Shown here piece by piece: positions 11,577-25,026 of a DNA stretch of 64,000 bases (positions within the stretch are counted from its first letter, which is position 1; each line of letters starts with the position of its first letter). The notes below the pieces were generated by a model that saw nothing but the letters and a program-made list of their open reading frames with translations, ran no database searches and had not been told where the DNA came from. A program made the translations under genes and the position numbers. Source of the DNA: Tetracentron sinense (lineage: Eukaryota > Streptophyta > Magnoliopsida > Trochodendrales > Trochodendraceae). The stretch lies in contig CM026554.1 of assembly GCA_015143295.1 (NCBI GenBank), positions 54,930,627-54,994,626 on the forward strand, in the 5' to 3' direction.

Positions 11577-14500
11577 AGAGAGGGGTGAATAAGTTTTCTA
11601 AGGTATGTCTACCAATTTTAATGTTATCAATTAAATTTGCAGAAACGGTAAACAACTAATCAAACACACAAACCACAACACCAAGATTTTTATGTGAAAA
11701 ACTCTTTCGGGAAAAACAATGAGACCTCGTCTAGATGAAAGAGATTTAACTAAGAGTAAAAACAACAAATACTTACAGACTTTAACTATGTATACTCAAC
11801 CGGACTCGACACAACGATCATCAGTAACCTGTCATCAACACCTCAATAAGCAACCACGCGCTCGCAAATAAACGTGATCAACTAGCAGCTGATTGTGCTC
11901 CTCTTAGAACTCTGCAACCACGATCTCTCGATCGATCTCCGCCAAGGCAGTTCCAGATTTCTCCGACCATAACAACCACGATTCGCTACAGGGACCGATC
12001 TCATTTAATGAAGGCTTTGGCACGTGTCAACCAAGTTGACACTCACAAAGAATTTGAGGGGTTTAATTCAGTTTAAACACAGACCTAGAGTAATCTTATG
12101 AACGATGAGAATCAATAAAGCAAGCCAAAAGAATTTTCGATGAAGAACTTGCACTCTAATCTAAAATATGAGAGAGCTTAAATGAATAAATCATTCACAT
12201 TTGGGGAACCTTATAAAAACTTTGGGAGTCTCTTTTCTCGATCTCAAAAACCCTAAATTGTGTTAAAGAACAATGGTATAAAATGGCAAACCAAGATGAG
12301 AATAATAGAAGTTAAAATTTCAATATTTCTCGCAAGGTGATTCGAACCACCCCTTGGTCGTTCGAACACCGTATGGGGTGGTTCAAACCACCCCATAACC
12401 CAAGTCTCTAGAATTTTCTCACATACAAATTTTGTTGTGTTGTTCGAACACCAATTCCATAGTTCGAACCAAGAACATGAAAAACGCTGAGAAATTGATT
12501 TTTAATTATATTGGCTTTTTTCTAACTACCTAGGATATATCGGACATTGTCTAGGTCAAGTCTTATTATGGTAGATGTCATCTAAGTTACTTACTATTCT
12601 TAGGCACATATATGGCACATGATCAATAACTTGTCTTCGTCTTTTCATGGCTTTTAACGCTTGGAACTTCTTGGACTGAGACATCTTTTAACCTTGGTTT
12701 GTCTTATTGACGACTTTACATATGCTATTCACACTGATTTCCCAATGAGCAATAGTCTCCTCCTCGGGCGAGGAGGGGACTATTCCTCCTTGTCCTCACA
12801 AAGCCCCTTTGAACTATGGTTAACAGGTTTAATATTCGTGATTTATTTTTTTTCTAAAAAATAAGGTTAGATACTTTAGGTTAATGAATCTTAACCACAG
12901 TTAAAGAGGGTAAAAAAATGAGACACATACCAAAAAAGGGGGCGGGACGGTAATTCACCTCTCGGGCCGACGAGGTGAACATTTTCCTCTCCCAAATACA
13001 GGAAACCTATTGATTTTTATTAAGTAGTAATCCTCAACTAAAGGAAAACGCATAAAAATAGAAGAAAATGGAGTAGAAAATAAATTATCATGCCCTTCTC
13101 TTGAGGAATTGAAAAACATATAACTATACAAGAAGTCTACTCAATCATCAATTTCTACGGCCTTCACATGTCCATTGATTCATATTGTTGGTTGATGGCC
13201 TTCAATCACCTATAGGGTGATTCATTGACACTACCAATTGAATTAACATACCCATTCAAATATTATTTTCCTTTCCCATCTCGCAATAGATAATGCTTGT
13301 CCAAGTCTTATGTAATCATACATGCGTGAAAAATTATTTCTTTTGGTTTGAAAAGACTAAAGAGATTGGTTATAACCTGGAGATAACATTTGTCCCGTTT
13401 CCATCAAAATTAACGGCAATACTTAAGTCTCAAACCACTAATGGTACACTAATAGCAATGACATATGTCATTCCTAGGTTTATAACTGGTCTAACCGTTA
13501 AAACTTAAGAGAATCCCCAGTCTTGACATAATTACTAGTGTTGGATAAATGTTCTATTTGGAAGTCTTCAACTCTGTCCTTCATCCTGATTCCTGACATT
13601 ATTTTTTATTTCACGAATTAGAGTAAGGATTGATATGGTATTAAAGGATCTGACTTTTAAAAAGAGTTTGGGGAATGGTGTCAAGACCCTTTTGTTAAGC
13701 ATGTAAACTGATTTAAGGTTCTAAGCCTGTTTTGGGTGGAGGATTATTGTCTGGTTAAAGATACGAAAGTGAGTAATATTCTATGCAAGTGAGCAATAGT
13801 CTTAGGGAGAGCAAGTGCCTCATGGGGGACTTGAATAACTATTAATAAGAACAGGTGACTATCAAGAGAGGCGGAGGCTGTCAAGAAGTGTAGCTTTTCT
13901 CTTAGGAGATCAGATTTGTGATCCCGATAATTCAAGTGACTTTCAAAGAGGGTGGACTCTATGCATTTGAGAGCGAAATGTACCGTTGTACATATTGCAT
14001 ATTGAAAGTTTTTGGATTGTCTTTTGTCCAAGGTTGTAGTCACTTACTCGGCGAACCAAAAGTCTTATCATGAAATAGTCAATCACGTAATGAACTACAT
14101 AAATCTTGTGTTGTTATTATGTGTTCTTTATGTCTTTATTTTGTTCATGTTTTTCTTTGAGTATCCTAAATTATGGCATGACTAATATTTATACTTCATC
14201 TACCATATAGTTGTTTAAAAATTGAAGTATTGTGTGGGATGACAATGTCAAGAATAAGAAAAAAAATTAGATACAAAGAACACAATCAAAACACGAGATT
14301 TATATCTTTACACATGGGTGACTAACTCAACAAGTAACTAAAGACAATCCAAGGGCTTGTACTCTACAAAAATTACATGATAGAAGAAATTTCGTTCTCA
14401 AATAGAGTCTCCTTTTCTACCCATGCCATTGAGATTATCGTGAGCCTCTACTCTTTTGAGTCACAATTTTCTTGTCCCAGAGTGCCACCCAATATTTCTC

Positions 14501-16472
14501 TATAAAGGAGTACTAGCATAGTCAAATTATTTCCAAACTATCATTGTAGGTAAAACAACTGGCATTGCTTCCTTTCATTAGGTTAAAAACAAAAATTTTA
14601 AAAAGAGGAAATTGTGGTTTGAATCAATTCTCAAGGTAACAAGAGAGCTGGCAACGGTAGTTGTCACATTTATAGTGAGAGTTTGAAAGTCTGCAATTAG
14701 GACTAACATTTCGTTTCTATGAATTTCAAGAGCTATCCCAGCTCTCTCTTAGCTCCCTCAATCGTCAAGCATTCAATAAACATTAAATCTAGTCCTATTC
14801 TTAGTTATGTAATAAGCATGACTTCTAATACTATTTATAGTCTAAATCCTATAATCAAAAATAAATTTTTACAAATTCTAAAAAAAATTTAGTAATAAAG
14901 GGCATCCAAACCTTGATAAGGAATGACTAATTCTTGTGCACACAATCGCCCGCATAGCTAGAGAGGAGTCAAACACACAATGTTATAGAGCAAACCGACA
15001 CCTTGCGTCAGAGCTACCTGTGCGGGTTTGCAAATTCTAATTCCAAAAAGAAACTCAGTTTCACATTAAATACAATTAATAAACAAATCTGTCTCAACTA
15101 TATATCCAAGTTCAACTGTTAAAGAACAATTTCTACAGCATTTCCATCATTGTGGATTGATCAACTTGAACGTTTTACATCCACCACTGTCTTGTTTACA
15201 TATCCCTCGATAGTTTTTCCTACTGGGAAGAGATTACTATAAGTCTATAGATAAATTAAGGACTTGGATCCCACTAAACTAAAATCGACCTAATCAGTTG
15301 ATAGAACCGCATATAATATATAAAAATTTGGACCCACATAAATAAAAATTTTAAAAATCATTAATCAGCTACCCATTTGCGCCAACAAAAAAAAATAGCT
15401 CCTTTAAAGATATTTGGTTTCTTAAAAAAACAAAAACGAAAACAAAAATTAAAAACAAAACAAAAGAGATATTTCGGTTGTCCAATTGGGTTGAATTTTT
15501 TCACCACATTCGACCTAGCCAGTCACAAAAATATGTTCGGATGACCACACTTGTTCTTATCGGGTGTATGGGAATTGGGGACCCACTCGATTTTTTTAAC
15601 CAAACGCCTTCCACATCATGCATACAAAAACACCATTGGGCCCGAGACCGCCAACACCAACAAAAGCCAGGCACGTACCTTACTTGCAGGCATCCCAAAA
15701 TTTTGTGCACCGCCTTAAGATACTTTACACGCAATTGGGTTATGTAGCGCTTCCAGCTAGGCTTCGGATTGTCTCTAGCGAAGCCAGAAAGGGCTCTAGG
15801 GGTTTATACATTATGCGGTAGCTGGTAGAAAAATAGGGAGAAGTCATTTATTTTCTCCTTATGATTTTTGACTTCTCTCCCATTCGATATCTCTTCCCCT
15901 TATTCTCACACACTTATCACCACATGTTCATTTTGTATGCGAAGAAATCAAAATCATAGGCCATGTTTCCACCACTTATCCTCTATTCTATGGAACCCCG
16001 AGACAAGCCCTTGGCTTCGCCAGAGACAAGCCAGGGCCTTCCAGCTACAACTGAAGAAGATCCCATCCAAAGTCCACTCTGAGAATGTTTTATAAGACAT
16101 GTGAAAGTTAACCTTCACAAACCCTTTTTTTACTCCAGTGTATTAAAAACAAAAGTAAGCATTATTTAAAAAAAATACGTTTTTTTTTAATTTTCCGAAA
16201 AATATATAATAAGTTGTTTCAATCGATAAAAATAATAGAGGGTTTTTTTTTAAATTTTTATTTTTAAATCAAGATTCGATGAATGAACCCTAAAGAGTGG
16301 ACGCGGACTAATGAGGTCACTTAAACATTTCCAGGGAAAAACAAGGGCGCATTAAATAGACGCCAAAACATGACGCAAAAGTTCCACAGCTCTGTTTTAC
16401 CAACAGAAGCTCTGCCAAAGCACAGCACATGAAAATGGCGCAGCCCCAAAAGGTGGTTTTTTGCGGGGAAAA

Positions 16473-16481
16473 AAACCCTAA
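16473..16481 (+). promoter_or_regulatory. Telo-box (AAACCCTAA)
   Basis: AAACCCTAA lies 244 bp upstream of the next start codon. This motif is common in promoters of plant housekeeping genes. A weak TATA-like TGTAAATAG follows at about 16503. Functional relevance is inferred from position only. Confidence 0.35.
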
Positions 16482-16631
16482 TTTTTTCTAAGGACCCACG
16501 CCTGTAAATAGCTTAACTTCGCTTTCAAGGTCAATCTCCACACTTCTGAGATTTCTTTCAAGGAATTTTCTACTCCTTTAGCATAAAGCCAAAAATACCC
16601 TGCTCTGTCTCCACTTTCTCCTCCTTTTACC

Positions 16632-16653
16632 CTCTCTCTCTCTCTCTCTCTCT
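16632..16653 (+). repeat. (CT)n tract in the presumed 5' UTR
   Basis: An uninterrupted CT dinucleotide run ends 71 bp before the start codon of the At3g27210-like gene. Pyrimidine tracts of this kind are frequent in plant 5' leaders. Confidence 0.7.
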
Positions 16654-16724
16654 AACTCTCCCCAAGCGTTGCAGAAAACAGATAGGTTTTGTAGCTCTGT
16701 GATGTAAAAGATATTCTCATAGAC

Positions 16725-19700
16725 ATGGGTTCTTGTGTTTCAGTCCACAAAAATCCTGATTCTGCCATGAGATTTAAATGGTCGATCAATTCTAAGACGG
16801 ACAAGCTATTAATTCCTTCGCCCACCAAGGAAAAACCCGTCAACAGCGAACACCCGATCGTTGAACCCGGTTTCAAGTCTCAGTCGTCGCCAACGTGCCC
16901 AGAGATCAGCTTCCACGACTTCGGTAAGATCCTAATTTTGGTAGTTTTGATTTTAAGTGTGAATTTATTGGAATAGTTTGATCCAAAAAATCAGATGGGT
17001 TTCTGCTAATTTTGTAATTTTTTGCTCTATTTCTCTATGCACAGTGATGATTGCGACTTGGGTACTTCCTAATTATTTTCATGTTTACTTTTAGATTTGT
17101 AAAGAGTTCTGTAACTGCCTCTTGGATTAATACAATAGCCTTTACTGATTTCGTTATTGTCTCTAGTTATTTCAAGAGATCCACGAGATGGGTATCGGGT
17201 TTGGGTACCAGAAACTTTTTAAAGAATAGATTTTTGAGATAAACTGAATTTTTGAACCTAGTTTCCTGGTGTTTTGCTTCTCAAAAATGTTTTGAAATGT
17301 TTTTTGCCTTTTTTTTGCTTAATTAATATTTTTTTGTTACTTTATTTATATATGTATATACGCACACTGTAATTGCCTCTAGTAGGCTGTTTCTCTTCAA
17401 TTCCGAGGGAGTGCAGGCAACATCCCAGATCACTGATCAGTTACAACAGGAATCCTGGATGGTGTGAAGTGTAATGCTTATATATGTTAAAGATCATATG
17501 GTTTTTTGACTTGGACTTCAAATTTTCAATTGGACTATCTCAGAAAATGATTGAAGATTCGAAATATATGGTTGACATGATTCTCATAGATAATCATTCA
17601 CAATTCAAATTATATCGCACAAAAATTACATGTTTCACTAGAGAATGGAATTGTTTAGTGTTTCATAACTCATAATTGTTGATGAAATTGTTCTGTTGCA
17701 GGTAATGGTTCTTTCTAAGAATCTAATTATGAAGTATGAACAATCTGGATATCCATACGTATGTAGAAATGCCGTTAAATATATCTGATTTTTTTTCCTC
17801 CCAAATATGTTGCTCTTTGGATTTGATTCTGTCTTCGGAATATTGATGCGCAACAGGCAATTGTTTCTTTCCTACATATATTCCTCTCTTCTATATTGAT
17901 TGTGGTGTTAAATTAATAAACACTAAACTTGTTGATGCCGAGCACAAAGTCCAAGCTCCAGGTTAATGGAATTGGGTTTTTTGTTACTTTAAAGCAGGCT
18001 GATTTTCAATAGCTTGGCTGAGTCTAACTCGAGAAATAAAGACTGATTTTTTTTTTGTAAATTCTTTTCCTCTGTCGTGGCCAGCAATTTCCTCCCCCTT
18101 GATTGTTTCGTGTTCTGGGGTACATAGTACAAACACGGGAATCAAATAAGACCATGCAGTACATGTTTTATTACTCCATACCACACTTGCAAAGCTGGGG
18201 AGGAAGGGACCACACTTGTAAGGCTGGAAGATGAAGGTAGCACTTGCAAGGGTGGGTATGAAGGGACCATCACCCTTGCAAGACTGGGAAATGAAAGAAT
18301 TGTCATGGGGGAAAAACGAGGGAAACAAACTCTAAATAAGATAAAGTGCAGATAATGTGAAATGGGTCCATGATGTCAGGAAACATTGGAGAAACACCAA
18401 AGAAGATGAAACCTGACAGTAATTATGATTTGTATTTGGAATATCAGGAATCGTGACATGCATGTGGGATGTCACAACCCACTTTTTTTGTGGTTTAAGT
18501 GTACATCTCTTAGTTGAAAAGATCATCTTGGTGGATGATCACGTCCTTTAGTACTATTTCTAGACAGAGTGCTGATGATTTTCAACCTTCTGAATGAATG
18601 CATTAGACAAGAAAGTTATGAACATTTGATTGCATTAATTTACTGATATTTGATATCCCCTTAGCATGACCGCTTGTGCTGAGTCCTGACCAACTGCATA
18701 CTGAGTCCTGTTTGTGTTTACACACTATAACCACCATCATTTGTGCTTGAAATATGAAAATTTTAACAACACTGGGAATTTAGTGGTTTTGTTACGCAAA
18801 ATTATTGGGAAACAATTCCAGATCCATATTTTGGAAAACATTTTCAGGAAATTAGTTCCCACCTAAGATTGGGATCTCCAATAGGTTCACCAAACCAGTC
18901 CCTCTACTAGATAAATGTGTTTTACAGCATCATCTTAATATTTTTGTTAATCTGGACTTGCTCTCTGAGCCTGTGTGGTACTTCAATTTGAAGTATGTCT
19001 GTTTTCTTTGCAGGTAGTAAGGAGGAGACCTTTTTCGATTCCCATCCCTGGTTAGAATCAGACTGTGAAGATGATTTCTTCAGTGTCAATGGTGGTAAGA
19101 TCACCTGTCATTGGCTGTAGCAAGATATAATATTTTTTGTTCTTTTTCGTCTTGCAATTAAGTATGATATATTTTCTCAGGGTGACTGCAACAAAGACAG
19201 ATTTTATGTCCTAATTTGCATGCTCTGCAATTGTTCTTCCTGAACATCAATTTAGGAGGTCACCTCCTTAACGGGTCATTACCTGAAATTTCATGTCAGA
19301 TCATTTTAACTGTATAACCGGGAGCTAAAACTTAGATGGTGTTTTTTTTGGTAATGGAGGGTGTCCCAAAGCCTTCGAGCCAAGAACTAGTCCCTTTGGG
19401 TATCCGCACCAACCCACTCAAAATTTTCCCTACGGATACCAAGGTAAGTCAAGGAGTGGGAGTTGAACACACAACCACAGAGAGCAAACCCGGGACGCCA
19501 GCCAATGATCACAACTTTCCAGGACATGAATTTTTTCCGGAATCATTGGATAGAAATAACTTCCACTTATGGTTGGCTCAACTGTATGGAATGGAATGCA
19601 GGATGTAAAAGCTTTGCATCCATCAGACAAATTACTTCCATGTTTCCTTTACCTTTTTGCCTTTTCTTTCAACATCATCCGGTTGTTGTGATTAACTTCT

Positions 19701-20172
19701 CGTCCTTTTTGCAGATTTTACCCCATCTCATGGCAATACTCCAATCCATAAGAGCAGCTTCATAGGAACCCCTCAACTTAATAAATCTTTTTTCATGGAC
19801 AGGACTTCCGAGTCCATACCTGAACCCTCTCCTACCGATAAGAAAAAGAAACTAGCTGAACTGTTTCGAGAGAGCTTTGGGAGTGATCAAGTTGATGATC
19901 AAACTATTGCAGGTACCCAAAATATAGCCAATGGAAACCTGGAACCTAAGCCAACCATCCTTGACCTCCCTCCGAAATCTACAAATGGAACCCCGTATGT
20001 GTCTGGAGTAAACTCTGTCTGCAGCAGTGAGAGAACTCCGAATGGAGATTGCAAACCTATGAAAGAAAAAACAGCCAGGACTACACAGTGTTGCCTTCCA
20101 AGTTTGGTTCCAAGCTGTAACTTTAACGAGAGGAAGAAAAGGATGACCCCAGCCTGCAATGACGGAGACTAA
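16725..20172 (+). CDS. Uncharacterised plant protein, At3g27210-like (three exons)
   Basis: Exons are 16725-16923, 19014-19094 and 19715-20172, all with GT-AG borders and phase-1 junctions. Joined they give 245 residues and a TAA stop. The protein starts MGSCVSVHK: Gly2 with Ser6 fits N-myristoylation and Cys4 could be palmitoylated, so plasma-membrane anchoring is likely. The middle holds the family's acidic block, EETFFDSHPWLESDCEDDFF, followed by DFTPSHGNTP. The C-terminus has CCLPSLVPSCNFNERKKR, a cysteine and basic motif. It matches, from memory, the plant family represented by Arabidopsis At3g27210, whose biochemical function I do not know. No catalytic domain is visible. The 2.1-kb first intron and 0.6-kb second intron show no exon-like frames; the second holds a possible SINE. 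The coding sequence is intact. The UKL gene lies downstream on the same strand. Confidence 0.9.
19342..19530 (-). mobile_element. Possible SINE in intron 2 of the At3g27210-like gene
   Basis: A T-run at 19342-19349 would be the A-tail of a minus-strand insertion. Read on the minus strand, GGTTGTGTGTTCAACTCCCA resembles a polymerase III B box. A clear A box and target duplication were not found, so this is tentative. Confidence 0.3.
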
Positions 20173-20559
20173 CCAAAGTTGATTTATCTTTCAACCTTGG
20201 TAAAAAGGATTTACTTCTTGTTCAGTATAAATTGAAGAGGCCAGAATCTTGGATCCCCGAGTTTACAAATTCCCAAGTTGTATTTCCTTTTGGCAGAGCT
20301 TCATAAAGATCCATGATATCATCTTTTTGTATAAGTACATGGGAAATACTCAGATCCCATGGCATGTAAAGAGCAGGAAAGGAGAAGATTTTCTATTTGA
20401 TAATCTCCATGGAAGTTATTATAATCTCGATCGATCTCTAGGTGAAGTTGTATCTTTGCTGATCGGTACTTTCTCTGTAAAAAGACTTCAAATATCCTTT
20501 GTAATGTAATAGGACAGTTCAACTACATATAAAGAAGTATGTGTGTATGTTTTCTCTTG

Positions 20560-20704
20560 AACTGCAGTTCTTGTTTATCACCTGACTGCAGATATACATC
20601 TGAAACGTGGTGCAAGTTTTTAGAAGCTCAATAACTGCGGTTCTTGCTTATCACCTGACTTCAGATATACATCTGAAAAGTGGTTCAAGTATTTTGAAGC
20701 TCAA
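20560..20704. repeat. 73-bp tandem duplication just after the At3g27210-like gene
   Basis: AACTGCAGTTCTTG to GAAGCTCAAT at 20560-20632 recurs as AACTGCGGTTCTTG to GAAGCTCAAA from 20633, with about ten differences. It may lie in or just past the transcript's 3' end. Confidence 0.75.
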
Positions 20705-21003
20705 AGCCAAAGGTAGTTCAATACTGTTCTGCCTCTAGTTTTGCATGTTATACCGCGGGGCAGAATGAGCACATTACAAGTTGCTAATCCAAATTGTTGA
20801 TAATCTTCTTTCGGATAGGCATTGCCTTAACTTATGCAAATCACAGATTCCCAATCTAAAAATTAGGACCTTGAATACCAATGGGTATCTCTTGGATCTC
20901 ATGCTTTAGTGGGATTATTGTGAAATAAGAGGGTCTTTCTCTACTCTCAGTCTCAGCTAACAATTAACACTTAGTCATTGCTTTCATTCAAAAATCAACA
21001 CAC

Positions 21004-21167
21004 GAGTTCATGTTTTCACAACTATTTGGTTTTGGGATGAAAGTAGGGCTAGTAGCCTCTTGTTAATGGGAATCCCAATGAAATGGAGTTCATGCTTTAA
21101 CAACTATTTGGTTTTGGGATGAAAGTAGGGCCAGTAGCCTTTGTTAATGGGAATCCCAAGGAAAAGA
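21004..21167. repeat. 82-bp tandem duplication
   Basis: GAGTTCATG followed by CAACTATTTGGTTTTGGGAT begins at 21004 and again at 21086. Both copies run through TTAATGGGAATCCCAA. Confidence 0.75.
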
Positions 21168-21532
21168 AGATCAATGAATATCCAATGAGGGTGCAGGGCC
21201 CAAATCCTTGACCCTGGTCAATAGAATTAACTACAATTATTACTATTCAGTCACAAAAGCACCCCCACTTGCTAAAAGAGAGAGAGAAGGGTATCTCCAC
21301 TCACCTAATGTAAAGGAGTTAAATCTCCCGACCATGCCCACCAAAAAATAAAAAAAATAAAAAATCTCCCGACCACAGCACTGATCACATGGTGGCAGTG
21401 ACGTGGCACCTATCCTTGTAGAAAGAAAAAGGTAAAGAGACAAAAAATATATTTCTTAATTTGTTTTCCTCAAAACACCTTGTTGTCACCATGTTATCGC
21501 TTGTGGACCCATGCAGATCGAGATCAAGATCG

Positions 21533-21882
21533 AATCACAGCCAATCGTGATTGAATTCGCACCCACGAGTTAACACGCGTCTTTTTTAATCTTTATTAAT
21601 CTTGATTAAAGTTTACTTATCCTTAGGGTTCAACAATCTAACCTTATTTTTAGAATTAAGACCTTTTTCTTACAAAATTTAATATCAGGGTCAAAATTTA
21701 TTAATCCTAAGGTTAATTTTTTTAAATATATTGCTTCTAAAAATCAAGATTAGATTATTGAATCCTAAGAATTAAGAAATCTTAACCATAGTTAAGGTTA
21801 ATGTAGGTTATAGAAGACGTGTGTTTGGCATGTGGGTTCCATTGAACTCTCCCTAAGTTAAATTGCGATAAGCTGTGATTCC
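21533..21882. mobile_element. Fold-back MITE with long inverted arms
   Basis: The left end GAATCACAGCCAATCGTGATT is mirrored at the right end (complement GGAATCACAGCTTATCGCAAT). The similarity continues inward through CACCCACGAGTTAACACG and GTTCAACAATCTAA on both arms. It is the best-preserved member of the dispersed family also seen near 2.4-2.9, 3.8, 8.5, 12.9 and 53.3 kb. Confidence 0.6.
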
Positions 21883-22248
21883 ATCTCATGCAGAACATTT
21901 TGTACAAGTTCCTCTTAACAGATTTGCAAATTTTGAGAGTGTGTATTATAGACGATGAACTCGCCCGTTCATAACTATAATAGTGACAACTGGCCTACAT
22001 TCTTGACATATGAGCTTTTCTACCCAGTCTCAAATACCACATTATCTTATATCCCAACACACAGTATCGTAGAGCATAAACCTGGTGTCCAAACAGTGTG
22101 TAATATTGGATTGGATAGTGTTGTGACTTGTGAGTGTAGCCTTGGTGCTAATTTAGCAATATGATGTAGGGAACTAACCAAAGATGGGTATGTTAGCATA
22201 CAAAGAATTAAGTCCCTTTTGTGTGTGCAAATGAAACATAGAATTATA

Positions 22249-22778
22249 AGGCCTCATTTGGTCGTACTTCTGTTTTCTATTTTTTATTTTTTAAAAATAA
22301 AAATTTGAAATTTTTTACACAAAACATGTTTTTGCTATTATAAAAAATTAGTAACAATTTTTTAAAAATCAAGGTAATAAAAATTTTCTACTATCTCTAA
22401 TTTTGAAAACAAAAAACAAAAATAGAAAACACGGACCCACCATCACCACCACTCATACACAATAACCACTACAATACTACCACCACCACCACTACACAAC
22501 TACTCACCACCCACCACCACCTTCACCACCACTACCACTCACCACCACACTACACCCACCGCCACCCCTCACCACTCACCACTACCACCACCATGAATTG
22601 AAATTATTTAATCATATTTATCAAACATGTTTTTTTGTTTTTCTTTTTAAAAAATAAGTAATAGTTAGTAATACCAAACGTGTTTCCTACTTAAAAAATT
22701 TGAAAACAAAAAATCGTTTTCAAGTTTTAAAAACAAAAAATAAAAACATAAAAACAGACGTGTATCCAAACGGCCCCT
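22249..22778. mobile_element. MITE-like element with a CAC-rich core
   Basis: The left end GGCCTCATTTGGTCGTAC and the right end (complement GGGGCCGTTTGGATACACG) form imperfect inverted repeats, followed inward by CTGTTTT-rich arms on both sides. The centre (about 22435-22595) is a degenerate CAC/CCA microsatellite. This is a common plant MITE architecture; the superfamily is not certain. Confidence 0.5.
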
Positions 22779-23280
22779 AAATTTTTATTTTTTTTTGAGT
22801 TAAGTAGCGTTTTGTCACCCTAAACAAAAAATATCCTTGCTTCAGACATGATTTGAAAAAAACATACCAAAAAAAGTATGCATTCCAATTTTACCCTTAT
22901 AGTTTTTGGTGTTTATATGCATAGCTTAAGGGTAAATATGTCAAATGCATGCCCTTTCTAATAATAAAAATAGAAATGATGCTCTATCTAATAAATATAT
23001 CAAAAATATGCCCTTCTAAATAATAAAAATACAAAACATTGCCATTTAGGTGAAGCGCCTTATTTTATTTATTTTTTAAATGTTCTCATTGTATGACAAT
23101 CACTGATACACCCACAATTGCCATACATGGCGCAATGTCGTTGGGGCACTCAATATCGTGCTTGGCACACAGGATGGACTCCAAAGAATCCCACAAGATC
23201 GAGTAGAAGCAGCTCACAGGCTCCTTTCGCTCATCAAGAAAATTAAAATAAAATAATAATCTTTATGATTTTCTCCATAA

Positions 23281-23989
23281 CTAGTAGAGACCCCGGGTGA
23301 TGCACGGTAATAATTTCAGAATATCTAATATTAAATAATATTATTTATTTATTTAAATATTAAGTAAAATAGGAAAATAATAATTAATAAATTTTATTGT
23401 TAATAATCTAAGTTTTTTTTAATAATATAATTTTTTTTATTATTTGATAGACATTATTATTTTTATTAATTGACTAATTTTATAATAATAATTTATTATC
23501 ATTTTAATAACATTTAATAGAATATCGTAAGTTTCTTATTAATTAACTAATTTTATAATAATAATAATTTATTATTATTTTAATAACATTTAATGGAAAA
23601 TCATAAGTTTCTTATTTATTAACTAATTTTATAATAATAATTTATTATTATTTAATAATATTTAATGAAAAATCGTAAGTTTCTTAATATTAAACTTAAA
23701 TTAATACACCCAAGAGTTGGAGATGAAAGAGGACTCTACAGTAGTGTAGATAGCAAAGGCTCTAGGATGAGATAATGGGCCCTAAACCTGCAAGAGTTAA
23801 AGATAAGAGAGGACTCTACAATCTACAATAATGGAGATAGAGAGGGCTCTAGGGTGAGATAGCGGGTCCCAAACTTGAACGATGAGGATTAAAGAGAAAA
23901 GTCACATGTCATCTCTAAAGTAAAATTTCTAGATTTTGAGGGATTGGGGTTTGGAGAGCAAAGATAGAAAGTCTTATTTCTTTATAGTA
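23281..23989 (-). mobile_element. Helitron-like unit 1
   Basis: On the minus strand the unit ends with a hairpin close to CCGTGCATCACCCGG, then GTCTCTA and CTAG, with a T beyond, the Helitron 3' signature (hairpin plus CTRR before T). The body is AT-rich and ends with two copies of a block containing GAGTTGGAGAT and GACTCTACA, then CTTATTTCTTTATA at its right edge. It is longer than the other units because part of the TAATAATTTATTATTA region is repeated. Confidence 0.6.
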
Positions 23990-24498
23990 CTAACAGATAC
24001 CCCGTGCGATGCACGGATAATAATTTAAGAATATCTAAAATTAAATAATATTATTTATTTATTTAAATATTAAGTAATATATTTTAGTAATATAATTTTT
24101 TTTATTTGATAAACATTATAATTTTTATTAATTAACTGACTTTATAATAATAATTTATTATTATTTTAATAACATTTAATAAAAAATCATAAATTTCTTA
24201 GTATTAAGCTTAAATTAATATATCAAAATGTTGGAAATAAGAGAGAACTCTACAATAGTGGAAATATAAACGTCTCTAGGATGAGATAGTGGATCCCAAC
24301 CCTGCAAGAGTTGGAGATAAGAGAGGATTTTACAATAGTGGAGATATAGAGGGCTCTAGGATGAGATAGTGGGTCCCAAACTTAAATGGTGGAGATTAAA
24401 GAGAAAATCCACATGTCATCTCTAAAATATAAATTATAAGATTGGAGGGATTGAGGTTTGGAGAGTACAGAGAGAAGTCTTATTTCTTTTTATTATAA
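23990..24498 (-). mobile_element. Helitron-like unit 2
   Basis: Carries the perfect stem CCGTGCATCGCACGG (minus strand) next to the right edge of unit 1. The terminal CTRR is mutated (CTGT/TTAG). The body matches unit 1 in order: AT-rich core, two GTTGGA-containing blocks, ACATGTCATCTCTAAA, then CTTATTTCTTTTTATTATAA. Confidence 0.6.
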
Positions 24499-25026
24499 CT
24501 AGTAGAGACCCGTGCGATGCATGATAATAATTAAGAATATCTAAAATTAAATAATATTATTTATTTATTTAAATATTAAGTAATATATTTTAAGAATATT
24601 TCATAAATTTTATATTTAATAGTATAAGTTTATTATTATTTGATATACATTATCATTTATATTAATTAATTAATTTTATAATAATAATTAATTATTATTT
24701 TAATAACATTTATAGAAAAATCATAAGTTTCTTAGTATTAAACTTAAATTGAAACAACCGAAAGTTGGAGATAAGTGAGAACTCTACAATAGTGGAGATA
24801 GATAGGGCTCTAGGATGAGATAGTGGGTCCTAAACCTGTAAAAGTTGGAGATAAGAGGGGAGTCTACAATAGTTGAAATAGAGAGAGCTTTAGGATGAAA
24901 TAGTGGGTCCCAAATTTGAATGGTGGATATTAAAGAGAAATGCCACGTGTCATCTCTAAAATAAAACTTATGGAATTTGAGGGATTGAAGTTTGGAGAGC
25001 AAAGAGAAAAGTCTTATGTTTTTATA
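24499..25026 (-). mobile_element. Helitron-like unit 3
   Basis: The left edge reads CTAG then TAGAGACCCGTGCGATGCAT; on the minus strand this is hairpin, GTCTCTA, CTAG, T. One stem arm has a point change (CATG for CACGG). The body is collinear with units 1, 2 and 5. A minus-strand open frame at 24784-25002 recurs in unit 5 but looks like a by-product of repeat sequence. Confidence 0.6.

Larger units (their letters stand above)
9721..16472. other. Long intergenic region with short tandem duplications, no gene seen
   Basis: I recognise no protein gene or RNA gene here. About 10692-10990 is a roughly 142-bp imperfect tandem repeat containing ACTTGGACC and CTTAGGTTTGTCGCCA. 11495-11576 is a 41-bp tandem pair. 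12860-12935 belongs to the dispersed fold-back family. The overlapping open frames at 15478-15821 on both strands lack any known motif and are probably chance. The region closest to 16472 is the promoter side of the next gene. Confidence 0.45.
20173..23280. other. Intergenic region with tandem duplications and two MITEs, no gene seen
   Basis: Covers the 3' UTR side of the At3g27210-like gene and the space before the Helitron-like array. Apart from the repeats listed separately I see no coding or RNA gene. Short frames at 20249-20522 and 21955-22164 lack recognisable motifs. 23095-23230 is less AT-rich but shows nothing identifiable. Confidence 0.45.

Noticed and set aside
15478..15821. Three overlapping frames on both strands (67-89 residues)
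   Set aside because: No known motif, no supporting splice sites or neighbours; a less AT-rich patch produces long frames by chance.
22435..22595. Threonine/histidine-rich coding segment
   Set aside because: The CAC-rich stretch is a microsatellite in the core of a MITE, without flanking coding sequence.
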